From assembly GCA_947259115.1 (NCBI GenBank), contig CAMYKS010000021.1, forward strand, positions 40,550 to 104,549: a stretch of DNA of 64,000 nt, given 5' to 3'. Position numbers and translations under genes: made by a program. Within the stretch, counting starts at the first letter, position 1. Each line of letters opens with the position of its first letter. Under the pieces are notes generated by a model. The model ran no database searches and had not been told where the DNA came from. It saw nothing but the letters and a program-made list of their open reading frames with translations. The DNA comes from an uncultured Desulfobulbaceae bacterium. GTDB taxonomy: Bacteria > Desulfobacterota > Desulfobulbia > Desulfobulbales > BM004. Below are positions 1-8,341 of the stretch, piece by piece.

Positions 1-1
1 C

Positions 2-295
2 TATGATTATCCGGGCAATGTACGTGAATTGAAAAATATAATCGAACGGGTTTCGGTTCTTGCTCCTGAAAAGGTCATCAATCCGGATGACCTACCGATG
101 GATCTGCTGGAGGCAAACGGCTATGAAGATGGGGGAAACTCTTTTACCTTGAGTGATGCTGTGGCAAAAACAGAAAAACAGCTGGTTGTCAAGGCACTTG
201 CCCGCACCAGGGGCAAAAAGGGGGAGGCTGCTGACCTGCTCGGTATCAGCAGGAAAAACCTGTGGGAGAAGATGAAGAACTACGGGATTACATGA
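2..295 (+). CDS. C-terminal part of a sigma-54-dependent transcriptional activator (5' partial)
   Basis: The frame is open from base 2, so the N-terminal part lies outside the window. The visible start YPGNVRELKN is the classic end of the AAA+ sigma-54 activation domain of NtrC-type proteins. The last 45 or so residues form a Fis-type helix-turn-helix (AADLLGISRKNLWEKMK). The protein would bind upstream enhancer sites and remodel RNA polymerase with sigma-54. Its sensing domain and partner kinase cannot be seen. It lies upstream of the nap genes on the same strand, but a 387-base gap separates them, so a role in nap control is only possible, not shown. Confidence 0.9.
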   Translation, partial: YDYPGNVRELKNIIERVSVLAPEKVINPDDLPMDLLEANGYEDGGNSFTLSDAVAKTEKQLVVKALARTRGKKGEAADLLGISRKNLWEKMKNYGIT

Positions 296-357
296 TGGAG
301 CGATAAAATTATTGGCCTGAGGCAGGCAACAGATTGCAGAAATATTTTATTGGAAGG

Positions 358-408
358 AATATTTGTTCTGAACCAGAAAGTTGTTACCAACGGGAAACAA
401 CAAATATT
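358..408 (+). terminator. AT-rich hairpin after the activator gene
   Basis: AATATTTGTT and AACAAATATT form a perfect 10-bp stem around a 31-base loop, followed by TTTTTA. The stem is AT-rich, so it would be a weak terminator for the upstream activator gene. Apart from this hairpin and the palindrome at 496, I see nothing firm in the 296-682 gap. Confidence 0.3.
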
Positions 409-495
409 TTTATCCACCTAACAATCATTCTCAGTTCTTTGGCCGTCGAGACGAACATAAGATTTGGGGAAAAATGTGGAAAAACAAGTATGAAA

Positions 496-509
496 TTGAC
501 TTAGGTCAA
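496..509. promoter_or_regulatory. CRP/FNR-superfamily-like palindrome upstream of napF
   Basis: TTGACTTAGGTCAA is a perfect 5-4-5 inverted repeat (TTGAC-N4-GTCAA). It has the spacing of FNR/DNR/HcpR-type boxes (FNR consensus TTGAT-N4-ATCAA). It lies about 170 bp before the napF start, in the long gap upstream of an anaerobic respiration operon, where such control is common. No regulator gene of this type with a helix-turn-helix is in the window, so the cognate factor is unknown. Confidence 0.45.
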
Positions 510-682
510 GGATTGCGCAACTGCCAAACTGTAAGGATAGATATATTGGGTTAAACAACTTGAATCTTCTGAAAGTTTATGTTGAAAACTTTGAAATAAC
601 AAGAAGGGATGGATGGATAATTGCCTTGACACAAACCTGTGCAGAGGTAAATTGAAGCTATTCATTCGTTAGGCAAGAAGGT

Positions 683-1333
683 GTGGTTGAAGGAACCGGG
701 CAGCTATTTCCGGTGCCTTCCGCTAAACATAACATAAGAGGGGCCGCTAATTTGAACCTTACCTCATTTTTTGCCAATAAATGTTTTGCCTATCTCCTCA
801 AGTGTGATTCTGACCGGGAGAATGGAAATTATCACACTTTTCAGCAACGAACATCCAGCAAGAACTCCTCATCACACATTACTTTTTCTCCACCATGGTC
901 TGTTAGCACAGATCTATTCGAAACACTGTGCAACGGCTGCGGAGATTGTGTTTCTCACTGCGAAAACAACATCCTGATATTAAAAAAAAATGGTTGTCCG
1001 GGGGTTGACTTCGCGAAGGGAGCCTGCAGTTTCTGCGGGGCCTGTGCGAAAAATTGCCCCACAGGAGCGTTACGTTATGGGCCTGAAGTTTCACCCTGGG
1101 GCCTTCGCGCTTTTATTACCAGCAAGTGTCTGATGAAGAACAGGGTTCTGTGCAGTATCTGTGTTGAACAATGCGATAAAGAGGCAATTATTCTTGCCAA
1201 GGTAATTCATAAAGATAAGTCCCCTGAAATCCTGGCAGCAGAATGTGATGGCTGTGGTGCCTGTTTTGAAGCATGCCCTGCAGATGCCATTGCCTTTGAG
1301 GATAATAAACAAAAGGTAAATACCAACAGATGA
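683..1333 (+). CDS. napF: NapF-like polyferredoxin
   Basis: Iron-sulfur protein of the periplasmic nitrate reductase cluster. NapF proteins are cytoplasmic and are thought to act in maturation of NapA. The C-terminal 135 residues hold four Cys clusters in order: CNGCGDCVSHC, CSFCGACAKNC, a NapF-type pattern around CSICVEQC, and CDGCGACFEAC. The PPWS motif just before the first cluster is also typical of NapF. The ORF start is a GTG after AGGCAAGAAGG. It leaves about 80 residues before the first cluster, longer than usual, so the true start may lie further in. The gene is 9 bases upstream of napD, in one operon. Confidence 0.82.
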   Translation: MVEGTGQLFPVPSAKHNIRGAANLNLTSFFANKCFAYLLKCDSDRENGNYHTFQQRTSSKNSSSHITFSPPWSVSTDLFETLCNGCGDCVSHCENNILILKKNGCPGVDFAKGACSFCGACAKNCPTGALRYGPEVSPWGLRAFITSKCLMKNRVLCSICVEQCDKEAIILAKVIHKDKSPEILAAECDGCGACFEACPADAIAFEDNKQKVNTNR

Positions 1334-1342
1334 GGTCATGCA

Positions 1343-1573
1343 ATGAACATTTCCAGCATAATTGTCCAGACATATCCGGAGAGATCGGCCGCTCTGCAGG
1401 GTGAACTTACTGCTCTTCCCGGCGTGGAAATACATGCAAGCAAAGAGGATGGAACAATAATCATTACCGTGGAAGATACACCAGAGCAAGCACCCGCACG
1501 TACACTGATGGGTGTTCAGAACCTGCAGGGAGTACTTTCTGCTTCCATGGTCTATAACTACAGTGACGAGTAA
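1343..1573 (+). CDS. napD: NapD, NapA signal-peptide-binding chaperone
   Basis: This 76-residue protein matches NapD in size and pattern: an N-terminal ISSIIVQTYP strand, a central GVEIHASKEDG turn, and a second half with TLMGVQNLQGVLSASMVY. NapD family members bind the Tat signal peptide of NapA and hold it in the cytoplasm until the molybdenum cofactor is inserted. It sits directly before napA, and the gap between them carries a strong AAAGGAGGG site for napA. Confidence 0.9.
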   Translation: MNISSIIVQTYPERSAALQGELTALPGVEIHASKEDGTIIITVEDTPEQAPARTLMGVQNLQGVLSASMVYNYSDE

Positions 1574-1606
1574 TCCATCCAACATAAAGAAAAAGGAGGG
1601 CAAGAA

Positions 1607-4102
1607 ATGAAACTGAACAGGCGAGATTTTATCAAGGCTAATGCCGCCGCCGCCGCTGCCGCAGTTGCCGGCACCCACCTTCCTGCATCCCAGGCGTTTG
1701 GGAAAGAGCAGGATGGTATCCGCTGGGACAAGGCGCCGTGCCGCTTCTGCGGAGTGGGCTGTAGCGTGTTGGTCGGCACAAAGAACGGCAAGGTCGTTGC
1801 CACCCAGGGTGATCCTGATGCCCCGGTGAACCGTGGCTTGAACTGTATCAAAGGCTATTTCCTGTCCAAGATCATGTATGGCAAGGACAGGATTACCAGG
1901 CCTCTGTTGCGCAAAAAGAACGGGAAATATGACAAAAACGGTGAATTTACGCCTGTCTCATGGAAAGAGGCTTTTTCCATAATGGCTGAAAAATACAAGG
2001 AAGCCATCCAGAAGAACGGCCCAACCACAGTCGGTATGTTCGGCTCCGGCCAATGGACGGTCTGGGAGGGATATGCTGCCGTCAAGCTGTACAAGGCTGG
2101 CTTTCTGTCCAACAATATTGACCCTAATGCCAGGCACTGCATGGCCTCTGCTGTGGCCGCCTTCATGCGCACCTTCGGCATTGATGAGCCCATGGGTTGT
2201 TATGATGATCTCGAGTATGCCGATGCCTTTGTTCTCTGGGGCTCCAATATGTCGGAGATGCATCCCATTCTCTGGTCGCGACTCACCAACCGCCGCCTTA
2301 CTGCAAATCATGTCAAGGTGGCAGTGCTTTCAACCTTTGAAAACCGCTGTTTCGAGCTTGCCGATCTGCCGATGGTCTTCAAACCCCAGACAGACATGGT
2401 AATCCTCAATTACATTGCCAATTACATCATCCAGAACAACATGGTGAATCAGGACTTCGTCAAGCAGCATGTCAACTTCCGGCTCGGCAACCCAGACATC
2501 GGCTATGGTCTGCGTCCTACCGACCCCAGGGAAATTAATGCGGTAAACGCCAAGGAACGCAAGAATCAGATCGGTTCTAAAGAGTATTCCTTTGAAGAGT
2601 ATGCCAAGTTTGTGTCCGAGTATACCCTTGATAAGGCGCATGAGATGTCCGGTGTACCCAAGAAGGACCTTGTAGCTTTGGCAGAGCTTTATGCTGACCC
2701 GAAGAGAAAGGTGGTTTCCTATTGGACCATGGGTTTCAATCAGCATACCCGCGGTACCTGGGTCAATCAACTTTGCTATAACGTGCACCTGCTGACCGGC
2801 AAGATATCAGAACCGGGCAACGGTCCTTTTTCACTGACAGGACAGCCTTCGGCCTGCGGTACAGCCCGCGAAGTAGGCACCTTTGCCCACCGGCTGCCGG
2901 CCGATATGGTGGTCATGAACAAGGATCATCGCGATATATCGGAAAAGATATGGAAGCTACCCGCAGGCTCCATCCCCAGCAAGCCCGGCTATCATGCCGT
3001 GCTACAGAACAGGATGCTCAAAGACGGCAAACTCAACGTCTACTGGGTCATGTGCAACAACAACATGCAGGCCGGGCCCAATATGAACGAAGAGACCTAT
3101 CCCGGCTACCGGAATCCAAAGAATTTTATTATTGTTTCAGATCCTTACCCGACTGTGACGGCCATGGCTGCCGACCTTATTCTGCCCACTGCCATGTGGG
3201 TTGAAAAGGAAGGTGCCTTCGGTAATGCGGAACGGAGAACCCAGTTCTTCCGCCAACAGGTTAAAGCACCCGGCGAATCAAAAAGCGATGTCTGGCAATT
3301 GGTGGAATTCTCCAAACACTTTAAAACCGATGAGGTCTGGCCTAAAGAACTGCTGGACAAAAACCCGGAATACAAGGACAAGACTCTCTATGAAATTCTC
3401 TTTGCCAACGGCCAGGTCAACAAGTATCCCTTGAGCCAGCTGCAAAAAGGATATGATAACGACGAGTCGAAAGACTTCGGCTTCTATCTCCAGAAAGGAC
3501 TCTTTGAGGAGTATGCAAGTTTTGGAAGAGGCAAGGCCCATGATCTGGCACCCTTTGAAATGTACCATCAAGCACGCGGCCTCCGCTGGCCGGTCGTTGA
3601 GGGCAAGGAAACCCTCTGGCGCTTCCGGGAGGGATATGACCCGTATGTCAAGGCAGGAGAAAAGATCCGTTTTTACGGCAAAGCGGACGGCAAGGCCGTT
3701 ATTTTTGCCCTGCCCTATGAGCCGCCTGCTGAATCCCCAGACAAGGATTACGATCTCTGGTTGTGCACGGGCCGGGTCCTGGAACACTGGCACTCAGGCT
3801 CCATGACCAGGAGAGTGCCTGAACTGTACCGGGCAGTGCCCGATGCCGTGGTTTTCATGCATCCCAAGGATGCTGAAAAAAGAGGGCTGCAGCGTGGCCA
3901 GATTGCCAAGATTTCTTCCCGGCGCGGCAAGATCACCTGCCCGGTGGAGACCAGAGGCCGCAACAAAATGCCGGAAGGTACGGTATTCATTCCCTGGTTT
4001 GATGCCGGGCGCTTGGTGAACAAGCTTGTACTTGACGCAACCTGTCCGATTTCCAAGGAAACAGACTTTAAAAAAAGTGCTGTCAAGGTCACTAAGGCAT
4101 AA
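1607..4102 (+). CDS. napA: Periplasmic nitrate reductase catalytic subunit NapA
   Basis: Reduces nitrate to nitrite in the periplasm using Mo-bis-MGD and one [4Fe-4S] cluster. At 831 residues it has the normal NapA length. A Tat signal is visible (RRDFIK at residues 5-10, then an alanine-rich stretch). The cluster cysteines are C45, C48, C52 (CRFCGVGC) and C80 (GLNCIKGY). The likely Mo-ligand Cys178 lies in ARHCMAS. The C-terminal molybdopterin-binding domain ([15 protein letters not shown]) is typical of NapA. The start follows AAAGGAGGGCAAGAA. Its cofactor genes (moaA, moaCB, moeA) lie just downstream, and tatB/tatC are near the other end of the window. A formate dehydrogenase was considered, but the napF-D-G-H-B context excludes it. 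Confidence 0.97.
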   Translation: MKLNRRDFIKANAAAAAAAVAGTHLPASQAFGKEQDGIRWDKAPCRFCGVGCSVLVGTKNGKVVATQGDPDAPVNRGLNCIKGYFLSKIMYGKDRITRPLLRKKNGKYDKNGEFTPVSWKEAFSIMAEKYKEAIQKNGPTTVGMFGSGQWTVWEGYAAVKLYKAGFLSNNIDPNARHCMASAVAAFMRTFGIDEPMGCYDDLEYADAFVLWGSNMSEMHPILWSRLTNRRLTANHVKVAVLSTFENRCFELADLPMVFKPQTDMVILNYIANYIIQNNMVNQDFVKQHVNFRLGNPDIGYGLRPTDPREINAVNAKERKNQIGSKEYSFEEYAKFVSEYTLDKAHEMSGVPKKDLVALAELYADPKRKVVSYWTMGFNQHTRGTWVNQLCYNVHLLTGKISEPGNGPFSLTGQPSACGTAREVGTFAHRLPADMVVMNKDHRDISEKIWKLPAGSIPSKPGYHAVLQNRMLKDGKLNVYWVMCNNNMQAGPNMNEETYPGYRNPKNFIIVSDPYPTVTAMAADLILPTAMWVEKEGAFGNAERRTQFFRQQVKAPGESKSDVWQLVEFSKHFKTDEVWPKELLDKNPEYKDKTLYEILFANGQVNKYPLSQLQKGYDNDESKDFGFYLQKGLFEEYASFGRGKAHDLAPFEMYHQARGLRWPVVEGKETLWRFREGYDPYVKAGEKIRFYGKADGKAVIFALPYEPPAESPDKDYDLWLCTGRVLEHWHSGSMTRRVPELYRAVPDAVVFMHPKDAEKRGLQRGQIAKISSRRGKITCPVETRGRNKMPEGTVFIPWFDAGRLVNKLVLDATCPISKETDFKKSAVKVTKA

Positions 4103-4141
4103 AGAGAAACTTAATAATGCACTTTAAACTATAGAACAAAA

Positions 4142-4915
4142 GTGGACACGCCTAAGAATAACATTGACGAGAAGCAGCAGAAAGGTTCTGCCCGCAGACA
4201 ATTTCTCACCGAAACTGTTCCGGCAGCAACCGGTGCTCTGGTGCTTGCAGTGAGCCTTGGAATGTATCAGAGATCTGCACGGGCACTTCCGGCCTATGCT
4301 ATCAGACCCCCAGGCGCACTAGCTGAAGACAAGTTCCAGGGTGCCTGTCTGCGCTGCGGCCAATGTGTCAGAAGTTGTCCATATGACGTGCTGCGTCTTG
4401 CCAAGCTCGGTGATGATATCCCCACCGGCACCCCGTATTTTATCAGCAGGCAGAATCCCTGCCGGATGTGTGAGGATATGCCCTGCATAAGGGCATGTCC
4501 TTCCGGTGCCTTGGGTCAGAGCCTGCCGACAATATATGAGGCCAGGATGGGTTTGGCTGTCCTTATTGACCATGAAAACTGCCTCAATTATCTCGGGCTG
4601 CGCTGCGATGTCTGCTACAGGGCTTGTCCTCTTATTGACCAGGCGATCACCCTTGATGTCCGGGTGAACCGAAGGAGCGGGGTGCATACGCTTTTCATCC
4701 CTGTTGTCCATTCCAAGTATTGCACAGGCTGCGGCAAATGCGAGCATTCCTGCGTGTTGGACAATGCTGCCATCAAGATCCTGCCCATCGAACAGGCCAA
4801 GGGAGAACTCGGTAAGCATTACCGGCTCGGCTGGGAAGAAAAAGAAAAGGCGGGCGGCTCATTGATTCCTGAACTTCTGAAACTGCCTATCAGGCGACCG
4901 GGGGATACGCCATGA
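4142..4915 (+). CDS. napG: NapG, ferredoxin-type electron transfer protein
   Basis: Periplasmic protein with four [4Fe-4S] motifs that works with NapH in passing quinol electrons toward NapA/NapB. The N terminus has a twin-arginine signal (ARRQFLTETV) and a hydrophobic stretch. Cluster motifs in order are CLRCGQCVRSC, CRMCEDMPCIRAC, CDVCYRAC and CTGCGKCEHSC, as in the NapG/MauM family. The start is GTG with only a weak ribosome site, 39 bases after napA. The stop overlaps the napH start (ATGA), which suggests translational coupling. Confidence 0.93.
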   Translation: MDTPKNNIDEKQQKGSARRQFLTETVPAATGALVLAVSLGMYQRSARALPAYAIRPPGALAEDKFQGACLRCGQCVRSCPYDVLRLAKLGDDIPTGTPYFISRQNPCRMCEDMPCIRACPSGALGQSLPTIYEARMGLAVLIDHENCLNYLGLRCDVCYRACPLIDQAITLDVRVNRRSGVHTLFIPVVHSKYCTGCGKCEHSCVLDNAAIKILPIEQAKGELGKHYRLGWEEKEKAGGSLIPELLKLPIRRPGDTP

Positions 4916-5754
4916 TAAGCAGAATAGCAGGCAGGGAAGCAGTACAGAAAAAGGGCTGGCTTAAGACCCAGAAATGGCTGCTGCGGCGGCGTGTCTCGCA
5001 GCTTGGCATCCTGGGCTTATTCCTGCTTGGCCCTCTTGCTGGGATTTGGATTGTCAGGGGCAGTTTCTCCGCCAGCAAGACCCTGGGAGTGCTGCCGCTC
5101 ACGGATCCTCTGATAATTCTGCAGTCGTTTATGACCGGGCATACAGTTGCGGCTAAAGCCCTGATCGGTGCGCTGATAGTAGTTGTATTTTATGCAATGA
5201 TCGGTGGCAGGGTTTACTGCAGCTGGGCCTGCCCGGTAAACATGATAACCGATGGAGCAGCCTGGCTGAACCGGCGCCTGGATCTTAAAAAAAGTTTAAG
5301 CATGAGCAGGTTGATCCGTTACTGGCTGTTAGCTGCAATTCTGGTGTTAGCTTCATTAACAGGCGCCATTGTCTGGGAGTGGGTGAACCCCATCACCATT
5401 TTTCAGCGGGGCCTTCTCTTTGGTATGGGGCTCGGTTGGTTCCTGGTGGCAGCTATTTTAATTTTCGATACATTTGTGGTCCGTCGCGGTTGGTGCGGAC
5501 ATCTTTGTCCTGTGGGTGCTTTTTACAGTCTTCTGGGATTTGCTTCCATTCTGCGTGTGAAGGCCAAGCAACGTGAACAATGCACCGATTGTATGGATTG
5601 TTTCACCGTATGTCCCGAATCTCATGTTATCCGGCCGGCCCTCAAGGGTGATGCGCACAGCTCACCTGTGATTTTTTCCAATAACTGTATTAATTGTGGG
5701 CGGTGCATTGATATCTGCCCTCAGAATGTATTTCGTTTTTCAAAACGTTTCTAA
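4912..5754 (+). CDS. napH: NapH, membrane quinol dehydrogenase subunit
   Basis: Integral membrane protein of 280 residues with about four membrane helices, typical of NapH. Conserved CSWACPVN and CGHLCPVG motifs sit near the membrane. Two ferredoxin motifs follow in the C-terminal part (CTDCMDCFTVC and CINCGRCIDIC). In known systems NapGH oxidises quinol and hands electrons to NapB. No napC gene is present, so NapGH is probably the sole quinol-linked donor in this operon. It overlaps napG by 4 bases. Confidence 0.93.
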   Translation: MISRIAGREAVQKKGWLKTQKWLLRRRVSQLGILGLFLLGPLAGIWIVRGSFSASKTLGVLPLTDPLIILQSFMTGHTVAAKALIGALIVVVFYAMIGGRVYCSWACPVNMITDGAAWLNRRLDLKKSLSMSRLIRYWLLAAILVLASLTGAIVWEWVNPITIFQRGLLFGMGLGWFLVAAILIFDTFVVRRGWCGHLCPVGAFYSLLGFASILRVKAKQREQCTDCMDCFTVCPESHVIRPALKGDAHSSPVIFSNNCINCGRCIDICPQNVFRFSKRF

Positions 5755-5767
5755 TGGAGGTAGTGAC

Positions 5768-6184
5768 ATGAAAAAGATAATTTCCCCCCTTTTACTGCTG
5801 GTATTTGTTTTTGCTTGTACCACATCCGGGAACAAGGAAGTAAAATCGCTGCGTGGAGATGTTGCCTTACCTGCCGGATCGAATCCCCCGGTAGGCATGG
5901 ACTGGCAGCCTCAAGATTCATCGGTCCCCAGGACGTTTGTGCATCAGCCGCCGCTTATCCCCCATGATGTGGCTGAATATAGTATTACAACTGCGCAAAA
6001 CGATTGTCTGGACTGCCACGGGGAGGAAGATTCTGATGCCCCAATGCCCTTTACGACCCATTATCTTGACCGGGATGGGAAAGCTGCGGATAATGTCTCA
6101 GCCCGCTGGTATTTCTGTACACAATGCCATGTGGGACAGGTGGATGTCCAACCTTTGGTTGAAAATACTTTTAAGACAAAATAA
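5768..6184 (+). CDS. napB: NapB, dihaem cytochrome c subunit of nitrate reductase
   Basis: Electron-transfer subunit that feeds NapA. The two haem sites are CLDCH and CTQCH, and the MPFTTHYLDRDG region and C-terminal tail match NapB. The ATG at 5768 follows a perfect GGAGG site and gives 138 residues; the longer track ORF runs back into napH and is rejected. The signal peptide ends in VFAC, which resembles a lipobox, so this NapB may be lipid-anchored; most NapB proteins are soluble. It is the last gene of the nap operon, and the next promoter begins only about 10 bases later. Confidence 0.93.
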   Translation: MKKIISPLLLLVFVFACTTSGNKEVKSLRGDVALPAGSNPPVGMDWQPQDSSVPRTFVHQPPLIPHDVAEYSITTAQNDCLDCHGEEDSDAPMPFTTHYLDRDGKAADNVSARWYFCTQCHVGQVDVQPLVENTFKTK

Positions 6185-6194
6185 GATTTGGTAC

Positions 6195-6223
6195 TTGACA
6201 TGTAAAAATGGTACACATATAGA
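6195..6223 (+). promoter_or_regulatory. Sigma-70 promoter for the Moco biosynthesis operon
   Basis: TTGACA at 6195-6200 and TATAGA at 6218-6223 are separated by exactly 17 bases. Transcription would start near 6230, just before the first conserved bases of the Moco riboswitch, so the promoter and the RNA element fit each other. Confidence 0.75.
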
Positions 6224-6231
6224 ACGTTAAT

Positions 6232-6331
6232 CAAAACTCCGAGCCAAAAGGTCTACGTCGTAAACGATATGGTCTGAGGCCGATAGGGTGTGGCTGGAAA
6301 CAACCATGCCTCCCGTGTTTGGAAAGGAGTA
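6232..6331 (+). promoter_or_regulatory. Molybdenum cofactor (Moco) riboswitch
   Basis: The leader before moaA shows the conserved blocks of the Moco RNA motif: ACTCCGAGCC at the 5' side, GGTCTGAGGCCGATAGGG in the core, a TGGCTGGAAACAACCA hairpin, and a 3' block GCCTCCCGTGTTTGGAAAGG. The last block closely resembles my memory of the E. coli moaA leader. The 3' strand contains the AAAGGAG that serves moaA, so ligand binding would probably hide the ribosome site (translational OFF). This is recognised by eye; a covariance-model search would confirm it. Confidence 0.88.
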
Positions 6332-6334
6332 GTA

Positions 6335-7354
6335 ATGACAATACGTCATACAAAATCTACAGGCCCCAATTCAGATATAAACCTTCTGGATAATCACGAC
6401 AGACGGATCACTTACCTGCGTTTGTCCATCACCGACCGTTGCAACCTGCGCTGCCGCTATTGCCGCCCGGAAGAGGGAGTCCCCTTTATCCCCCATGAGG
6501 AAATTCTCCGTTTTGAAGAACTGGAGCGTCTTGTATCAATCTTTAGCGCTCTGGGCATAAACAAAGTTAGGTTGACAGGCGGTGAACCGTTTTCCAGGCG
6601 GGGCTTTCTGCCGTTTTTGACAAGACTGAGGAAGGTTGAAGGGATACAGTATCTGCATATCACAACAAACGGTGTAAAAACAAAACGTTACCTTGATGAA
6701 CTTGCGACAATTGGTCTAAACGGTATCAATCTCAGCCTTGACACCCTTGACCACAAGAGATTCTGGAAAATCACCAGACGTGATTATCTTAAAGCCGTTC
6801 TGCAGACTATGCATGGCGTCCTTGCACGAAACATTCCCCTCAAAATTAACAGTGTAGTACTCAAAGACACCTCTGATGATGAGATTATCCAACTGGCCGG
6901 GTTGGCTCGTGATTTCCCCATCACCTTGCGGTTTATTGAAAGAATGCCGTTTTCAGGAACAATGCGGGCAGAAAAGCTTGAAAACGGCAATTTATCAAAG
7001 CGGCTGAAAAGAATTTTCCCGGCCATCGAAGAGTGTACTGCCGCCTTACCGACCACAGCCCGCATTTTTTCGCTGCCGGAATACAAAGGCACAATTGGAA
7101 TCATCCAGGGATATTCAAGACTTTTCTGTTCAACATGCAACAAGGTCCGCATTACACCCACCGGCATGTTGAAAACCTGTCTGTATGACAACGGGGTGCT
7201 TGATTTAAAAAAGATGCTGCGTACAGGATCAGACGATAAGGAAATTGAATCCGCCATTCTCAGTTGCCTGCAAAAACGCTGCATAAACGGCCATGAGGCA
7301 GAACTCCTTGCCAAACGGTCCGCAGAACCGTCCATGGCCAGTATCGGCGGCTAG
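6335..7354 (+). CDS. moaA: MoaA, GTP 3',8-cyclase (radical SAM)
   Basis: First step of molybdenum cofactor synthesis: converts GTP to 3',8-cyclo-7,8-dihydro-GTP. The radical SAM cluster cysteines are C36, C40 and C43 (CNLRCRYC). The second cluster motif CSTCNKVRITPTGMLKTC lies near the C terminus. The protein ends in ASIGG, and the terminal double glycine is needed for catalysis in this family. The ATG at 6335 follows the AAAGGAG inside the riboswitch; the track start at 6290 lies within the riboswitch and is rejected. Length 339 residues, normal. Confidence 0.95.
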   Translation: MTIRHTKSTGPNSDINLLDNHDRRITYLRLSITDRCNLRCRYCRPEEGVPFIPHEEILRFEELERLVSIFSALGINKVRLTGGEPFSRRGFLPFLTRLRKVEGIQYLHITTNGVKTKRYLDELATIGLNGINLSLDTLDHKRFWKITRRDYLKAVLQTMHGVLARNIPLKINSVVLKDTSDDEIIQLAGLARDFPITLRFIERMPFSGTMRAEKLENGNLSKRLKRIFPAIEECTAALPTTARIFSLPEYKGTIGIIQGYSRLFCSTCNKVRITPTGMLKTCLYDNGVLDLKKMLRTGSDDKEIESAILSCLQKRCINGHEAELLAKRSAEPSMASIGG

Positions 7355-7417
7355 GGTTTCTATAAATAAATGTATTGCCTGTGTAGGAGATATCTGCAAT
7401 GAAGGAGAGTGTAACCT

Positions 7418-8341
7418 ATGATTGATGTGAGTCCCAAATTTAACTCATTACGCTATGCCTTAGCCGAGGGGTTTCTCTACGGCAAACAGGAAACCCTGCA
7501 GAGGGTGTTTGATAAAACCGTGCCTAAGGGAGATGTGACCGAGGTTGCGCGGGCTGCAGGGATACACGCGGCAAAGCGCTGTGCAGACTGGATAACCTTC
7601 TGTCATCCGATTCCCCTTGACTGGGTGGAAGTAAAGCTTGAACCGGATAATGATAAAATTAAGGTCAGGGCTGAGGTCCGCTCAGTCTGGAAGACAGGCG
7701 TTGAGATGGAGGCAATCACTGCTGTATCGGCAGCGCTCTTAAATGCCTACGATATGCTCAAACCCCTGGACGATTCCCTTTCCTTCGGTGATATCCGAGT
7801 GGTCAGAAAAAAAGGCGGCAAAAGCGATTTTTCCGATTCTTTTAAAAAGGATTTAAAAACGGCGATCCTGGTATTATCGGATTCCACCCATGCAGGGAAG
7901 AGAAAGGATAAATCCGGTAAAATAATTCAGGAGTTTCTTGCGGATAAACCTGTTCAGGTTGGTTTTTATGAAGTACTCCCCGATGACAAGGAAATAATAG
8001 CAGAAAGGCTGCGGCAACTGGTGGATGCTGAAAAGGTAAAGCTGATTTTTACCACAGGCGGTACAGGTCTGGGCCCCAGAGACGTAACACCGGAAGCCAC
8101 ACTGGCTGTCATTGACCGCTCAGTGCCCGGCATTGTCGAGGCCATCAGGAGCTATGGCAAGGACCGCACCCCCTTTGCCATGCTGTCGCGCGGTGAGGCA
8201 GGGGTCAGGAAGGATAGCGTTATAATCAACCTGCCCGGCAGTTCCAAGGGCGCCGTTGAAAGTCTGCAGGCGCTTTTTCCCGGACTTCTGCACATCTTCC
8301 CCATGATGCAGGGCAAAGGTCATGAGAAAACAAGAAAATGA
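7418..8341 (+). CDS. MoaC-MoaB fusion protein (cyclic pyranopterin monophosphate synthase / molybdopterin adenylyltransferase-like)
   Basis: Residues 1 to about 140 are MoaC, which forms cyclic pyranopterin monophosphate: IDVSPKF start, FCHPIPLDWVEV core, MEAITAVSAALL helix and the KKGGKS end. Residues from about 148 to the end are a MoaB/Mog-type domain with LSDSTHAGKRKDKSG and TTGGTGLGPRDVTPEAT, the family that adenylates molybdopterin. The start follows GAAGGAGAGTGTAACCT. Such MoaCB fusions are known in some bacteria, but separate genes are more common. It overlaps moeA by 20 bases. Confidence 0.93.
   Translation: MIDVSPKFNSLRYALAEGFLYGKQETLQRVFDKTVPKGDVTEVARAAGIHAAKRCADWITFCHPIPLDWVEVKLEPDNDKIKVRAEVRSVWKTGVEMEAITAVSAALLNAYDMLKPLDDSLSFGDIRVVRKKGGKSDFSDSFKKDLKTAILVLSDSTHAGKRKDKSGKIIQEFLADKPVQVGFYEVLPDDKEIIAERLRQLVDAEKVKLIFTTGGTGLGPRDVTPEATLAVIDRSVPGIVEAIRSYGKDRTPFAMLSRGEAGVRKDSVIINLPGSSKGAVESLQALFPGLLHIFPMMQGKGHEKTRK

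Noticed and set aside
626-654. TTGACA upstream of napF as a promoter
   Set aside because: No acceptable -10 element lies 16-18 bases downstream (AAATTG at 17), so it was not listed as a promoter.
1091-1678. 195-residue minus-strand ORF across napF and napD
   Set aside because: It is the complement of napF, napD and the napA start, with low-complexity glycine/serine content at its start; the plus-strand genes are certain.
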